The notes beneath the pieces are model-generated. The model was not told where the DNA came from, searched no databases, and saw only the letters and a program-made list of their open reading frames with translations. Of a stretch of DNA of 64,000 nt, positions 63,669 through 64,000 are shown in pieces. Both the position numbers and the translations under genes were made by a program. Numbering within the stretch: position 1 is the first letter of the stretch; each line of letters starts with the position of its first letter. This DNA is from Clusia tigrina (Eukaryota; Arthropoda; Insecta; Diptera; Clusiidae), in assembly GCA_920105625.2 (NCBI GenBank), contig OV050030.1:84838570-84902569 (forward strand), given 5' to 3'.

Positions 63669-64000
63669 CGTTATTATTTACTTCTTCAACCTCCTCGGAT
63701 CTACTCATAGTATCTACTTCCATAGGCTCTGGTCGAAAAGAGCGTCTTGACTGTTGTGTTCTGTTTTGATAGCTTTGCCTAGTATTAGCTGAATTGGCAT
63801 TCCACTGACGATTTTGATTGTGTCCTGAGGGGCCTGCCTGAATTTGAGGTCTGTAATTATTTTGATTTGAAAAATTTTGAGGACGAAACTGCCCTGAAAC
63901 ATTTTGAAAACGATTTTGTGGAATATAATTGTTATAGCCTTGCCTAGGCAAATTAAGTTGATCTGAACTATTATTTCTTGGTTTCCATTTGTTTTTATAT
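63652..64000 (-). CDS. gag: Errantivirus Gag C-terminus (partial)
   Basis: The last part of Gag runs in from beyond the window edge and stops at 63652. It is rich in Asn, Gln, Arg and Phe (QNRFQNVSGQFRPQNFSNQ), ending in an acidic EEVEEVNNNDFFIN. No zinc knuckle is seen in this part, consistent with errantivirus Gag, which lacks typical knuckles and has a basic or Arg-rich C-terminus. Confidence 0.85.
   Translation of the reverse strand, partial: YKNKWKPRNNSSDQLNLPRQGYNNYIPQNRFQNVSGQFRPQNFSNQNNYRPQIQAGPSGHNQNRQWNANSANTRQSYQNRTQQSRRSFRPEPMEVDTMSRSEEVEEVNNNDFFIN
63658..63668 (-). promoter_or_regulatory. Probable -1 ribosomal frameshift site (gag to pol)
   Basis: On the minus strand gag ends ...GATTTTTTTATAAATTAG. 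The run of T allows slippage by one base into the pol frame just before the gag stop (63652-63654). Confidence 0.7.

Larger units (their letters stand above)
58641..64000 (-). mobile_element. Errantivirus (gypsy-group endogenous retrovirus), extends past window
   Basis: Minus-strand order gag (from beyond 64000), pol (63660-60473), env (60393-58855) and a terminal non-coding part. Pol and env are uninterrupted, which is rare in this window and suggests a young insertion. The 3' LTR must lie between 58641 and about 58850. The 5' LTR and most of gag are outside, so LTR ends and target duplication cannot be confirmed. Confidence 0.93.

Overview
This window looks like heterochromatin-like or repeat-rich DNA from an insect, most likely a higher dipteran. 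A tephritid fruit fly is my best guess. The reasons are short introns of 55-56 bp, DD41D 'rosa'-like mariners, an errantivirus with an env gene, BEL/Pao elements, a P-like transposase relic and long (TA)n arrays. Only two genes look like ordinary host genes. They form a convergent pair at 42.3-43.7 kb: icln (methylosome subunit pICln) and the RNase H2 subunit C gene. Almost everything else is transposable elements, many nested or rearranged.

Layout. 0-11 kb: minus-strand Ty3/gypsy family 'G1', copy A (leader, gag, PR, broken pol, 3' UTR, one truncated LTR), preceded by a second G1 scrap at the window edge and a deleted jockey-like LINE. 11-15 kb: a ~3.1 kb inverted duplicate of the pol-3'UTR half of copy A (arm B), later hit by a 933-bp solo LTR with a 4-bp target duplication. 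15-18 kb: an open DD41D mariner transposase between (TA)n arrays, another G1 piece, and a second gypsy gag/protease relic. 18-27 kb: PIF/Harbinger (HARBI1-like) relic, a near-complete CR1/L2-like LINE, a hAT MITE and a P-element-like transposase relic. 27.5-31.7 kb: a BEL/Pao element with both LTRs and a perfect 5-bp target duplication. 31.9-38.4 kb: a second BEL/Pao element split by a LOA/R1-like LINE. 38.4-41.4 kb: two internally deleted mariners with terminal inverted repeats, embedded in (TA)n. 41.8-44.5 kb: the two host genes, closely bracketed by a MITE and a small Harbinger element. 46.05-56.93 kb: a complete 10.88-kb G1 element (copy C) with two LTRs, PBS, polypurine tract and a 4-bp target duplication. 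56.9-58.6 kb: LTR and gag of a third gypsy type. 58.6-64 kb: an errantivirus on the minus strand with uninterrupted env and pol, whose gag runs off the window.

The retroelements share the usual logic: gag forms particles, PR/RT/RNase H/IN copy and insert the element, and Env in the errantivirus could allow cell-to-cell transfer. Only the errantivirus (env and pol) and the DD41D mariner keep full-length reading frames; the rest are relics or non-autonomous derivatives. Most elements point the same way (minus strand), and one gypsy segment exists as a ~3 kb inverted repeat. Both arrangements could feed small-RNA silencing; that is inference and needs small-RNA data. All family names come from motif recognition by eye; no database search was possible.
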